A DNA stretch of 8,365 nt from positions 1 to 8,365 of the forward strand of contig JAFARV010000011.1 of the NCBI GenBank assembly GCA_019245255.1. Reading direction: 5' to 3'. The notes under the pieces were generated by a model, which ran no database searches, was not told where the DNA came from, and worked only from the letters and a program-made list of their open reading frames with translations. The translations under genes were made by a program, and so were the position numbers. The DNA is from Acidobacteriaceae bacterium (GTDB lineage: Bacteria > Acidobacteriota > Terriglobia > Bryobacterales > Bryobacteraceae). Of the stretch, positions 6,627 to 8,365 are shown in pieces (the first letter of the stretch is position 1; each line of letters begins with the position of its first letter).

Positions 6627-7648
6627 ACCGCCGGACGTTTCTGCTCGGCTCGGCCGCCGTAGCCACTGCGTGCACCAGCGCAGCCAAACGCCGGCTGAAT
6701 GTTTATAACTGGGAGAACTATGTTGCGGGGTCAACTATACCGGATTTCGAGCGAGAGTTCGATTGTCGCGTGCGCTACGCAACATACGGCAGCGCCGAAG
6801 AGATGCTAGCAAAGGTGATGAGCGGCAATTCCGGTTGGGACGTGGTCTTTCCTTCGAACAGCTTCGTCCAGCCGATGCGGGAGCTCGGATTGCTCGCCCG
6901 CCTGGATCACAGCCTCTTATCGAATCTGCACAATGTCGCCGACCGGTTTCAGGCGCCGGAATGGGATCCGCAACTCAACTTCTGCGTTCCTTATATGCAC
7001 AGCGCCACAGGCATTCTCTATTCGAAGAGCGTTTCGCGGCTGCCATTAGCATGGAGCGACCTCTGGACCGATTCCTACCAGAGGCGTGTCACGATGCTCG
7101 ATGATCCGGCTGAGGTATTTGGAGCCTGCTTAAAGCGGCTCGGCGCCTCTATCAATTCCGGCAACCCTGTTGAGCTGCGACACGCGCGCGACCTCGCCAT
7201 TCAAGAGAAGCCGTTACTGCGCGCCTATCTGAACGAGGAAGTGCGCGATCAGGTAGTCGCAGGCGACGTTCTGGTGGCGCAGATGTGGGCGCAGGTGGCC
7301 CAGGTCGCGATGGACAACTCCAGCAATCTGGCGTTTTCATTTCCCAGCGAAGGCTTCGCTCTTTATGCCGATAATGCTTCGATTCTGCGAGAGAGCAAGC
7401 ACCAGCAGCTTGCGCATGAGTTTCTGAATTATCTGCTTCGGCCCAACGTTGCGGCCAAGATCTGCGAAGAGATGCGAACCGCTAGTGCAAACGGCGCCGC
7501 ACGGAGTATACTTCCCAAATCATTGCGCGAAAATGCCGTGCTCTACCCGCCAGCCAAAGTGCTCGCGCGCGGGGAATGGTTCCGGGCCATTCCGGCTGCC
7601 CCGCAGCGGTTGCGCGACCGCTACTGGACCGAAATCAAGGCCGCCTAA
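6623..7648 (+). CDS. potD: Polyamine-binding lipoprotein PotD/PotF-like
   Basis: This extracytoplasmic binding protein (341 residues) captures spermidine or putrescine and hands it to PotBC. The N-terminus combines a twin-arginine motif (NRRTFLLG, 2-9) with a likely lipobox ATAC ending at Cys17, so it is probably a Tat-exported lipoprotein tethered to a membrane. The mature part starts with LNVYNWENYV, matching the YNWxEYV start of PotD, with Trp30 and Tyr33 in ligand-pocket positions. DDPAEVF keeps Asp161 and Glu164, Trp222 lies in AQMWAQ, and Asp250 is the expected acidic residue. Tyr248 takes the place of a pocket tryptophan of E. coli PotD (phenylalanine in PotF), and FPSNSF resembles PotF (PSASF) more than PotD (PSTYY). 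The ending FLNYLLRPNVAAKI...LYPP is typical of both. The polyamine preferred is therefore uncertain. The start overlaps the potC stop; the 3' end overlaps the convergent nuclease gene by 14 bases. Confidence 0.92.
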   Translation: MNRRTFLLGSAAVATACTSAAKRRLNVYNWENYVAGSTIPDFEREFDCRVRYATYGSAEEMLAKVMSGNSGWDVVFPSNSFVQPMRELGLLARLDHSLLSNLHNVADRFQAPEWDPQLNFCVPYMHSATGILYSKSVSRLPLAWSDLWTDSYQRRVTMLDDPAEVFGACLKRLGASINSGNPVELRHARDLAIQEKPLLRAYLNEEVRDQVVAGDVLVAQMWAQVAQVAMDNSSNLAFSFPSEGFALYADNASILRESKHQQLAHEFLNYLLRPNVAAKICEEMRTASANGAARSILPKSLRENAVLYPPAKVLARGEWFRAIPAAPQRLRDRYWTEIKAA

Positions 7649-8365
7649 CCCGCCTCCCACGCTGAGGCTTGGCCATCCGTCTCTGCAATCGGGCTCTCCG
7701 GCTTTCGAGCGATAAGCAAGCCCCATACTCAAGCGCCTGATTCGTGAACTCGAGCGCAAGCGCGTAGTTCCGCTCTTCGTGCTCGTAGAATTTTGCGAGT
7801 TCTTCGAGCGCCGGAACGCGGCATTCATTGCGGCAACCCCCGAGTTCACGAAACAGCGCGAGTGCTGCCTGTGGGCGGCCCAGCCGTTTTTCGAGCAGCG
7901 CAATATCCCAGAGCGAGCGGAACAGCAGCCCGTCCCGGAGTCCTGCGTCTACAGCACGCTTCAGCAGCGTCAGCCCTTGCTCGTACTGCTCGGCGGCAAT
8001 TAGCCATCGCGCAATGCCGAGCAATTCTTCGCCCCGTCTCACCCCAAGCCGCATGAGCGAGTCTGAATCGGTGCTCCGGAATGCGGCAGGAACAATCACA
8101 GTCAGGCACGCGAGCGTAAGGATGTCGATCGCGTTATGGTGCAGAATCGGGACGACGCGCTGCGCTTCCTTCGAGCGCAGATACTCGAAATAGACATACG
8201 GGATCAGTTCGCCCGGAAGATCTCCTTCTCTGCTTACGCCCAGGATCTGCTCCTCAAGCTGGATCAGACGGCAACTATCGAGCCGTAATTTCCACAGACG
8301 CCGTGCCCCATACAACAGATCCAGGTGCGCAAGGCGCCCAAACGGCGCTCTGCTCCGGTTCATCC
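7635..8365 (-). CDS. RNase H-like (YprB-type) 3'-5' exonuclease with TPR-like tail, N-terminus outside window
   Basis: The frame enters from the right edge, and 243 residues after the edge codon carry the C-terminal part of a YprB-like protein (RNase_H_2 superfamily). Family signs in order, counted from the Met at 8363, are HLDLLYGARRLWK (13-25), with Asp15 a likely metal ligand, then CRLIQLEEQILGVSREGDLPG (split at 31-40 and 41-51), IPYVYFEYLR (54-63) and ILHHNAIDILTLA (73-85). In the last, His76 and Asp80 form the final motif of a DEDDh-type exonuclease site. From about residue 108 the protein becomes helical with a degenerate TPR pattern (ARWLIAAEQYEQGLTLLKRA; later ALALFRELG and ALEFTNQALEYG) and ends in a very basic tail. 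Such proteins are inferred to trim single-stranded nucleic acid; the cellular role is poorly known. The Met at 8363 is internal, not the start: catalytic motif I should lie beyond the window. The end overlaps potD by 14 bases on the opposite strand. Confidence 0.82.
   Translation of the reverse strand, partial: MNRSRAPFGRLAHLDLLYGARRLWKLRLDSCRLIQLEEQILGVSREGDLPGELIPYVYFEYLRSKEAQRVVPILHHNAIDILTLACLTVIVPAAFRSTDSDSLMRLGVRRGEELLGIARWLIAAEQYEQGLTLLKRAVDAGLRDGLLFRSLWDIALLEKRLGRPQAALALFRELGGCRNECRVPALEELAKFYEHEERNYALALEFTNQALEYGACLSLESRRARLQRRMAKPQRGRRVRRP

Noticed and set aside
1..8365. CRISPR arrays, tRNA or rRNA genes, insertion sequences, phage or toxin-antitoxin and defence genes
   Set aside because: No regularly spaced repeats, terminal inverted repeats, transposase or RNA gene signatures are visible. 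The YprB-like nuclease is the only nuclease and has no defence-type partner in the window.

Overview
The window carries seven protein-coding genes and no RNA gene, mobile element or CRISPR array that I can see. The DNA is moderately GC-rich and densely coded. A DUF1680-type glycosidase with a Tat signal, a PafA-like secreted phosphatase, a TPR-tailed YprB-type nuclease and a compact potABCD operon together suggest a free-living Gram-negative soil or sediment bacterium. An acidobacterium would fit, but that is an inference from gene style, not a demonstrated placement.

Left part (1-3990, minus strand): three genes read leftward with gaps of 28 and 43 bases and probably form one transcription unit. 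In order of transcription they are a 217-residue exported protein of unknown function, a 524-residue PafA-type alkaline phosphatase with all expected metal and phosphate-contact residues, and a Tat-exported GH127/DUF1680 (beta-L-arabinofuranosidase family) glycosidase whose C-terminus runs off the left edge. All three carry export signals, so the unit looks like an extracytoplasmic module releasing phosphate and sugars.

Middle (3991-4075): a short divergent spacer, the only real intergenic region. It holds a perfect 6-base inverted repeat that could be an operator.

Right-centre (4076-7648, plus strand): a complete spermidine/putrescine ABC importer in the order potA-potB-potC-potD. Each adjacent pair overlaps by four bases (ATGA), so the four proteins are probably translationally coupled. 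PotA powers import, PotB and PotC form the channel, and PotD is a binding protein that looks like a Tat-exported lipoprotein.

Right end (7635-8365, minus strand): the C-terminal part of an RNase H-like (YprB-type) 3'-5' exonuclease with a TPR-like tail. It converges on potD and the two coding regions overlap by 14 bases.

I found no clearly new biological system. The points most worth a second look are the altered metal-site spacing in the glycosidase, the shortened regulatory domain of PotA, the mixed ligand pocket of PotD, the unrecognised exported protein, the operator-like palindrome and the convergent gene overlap.
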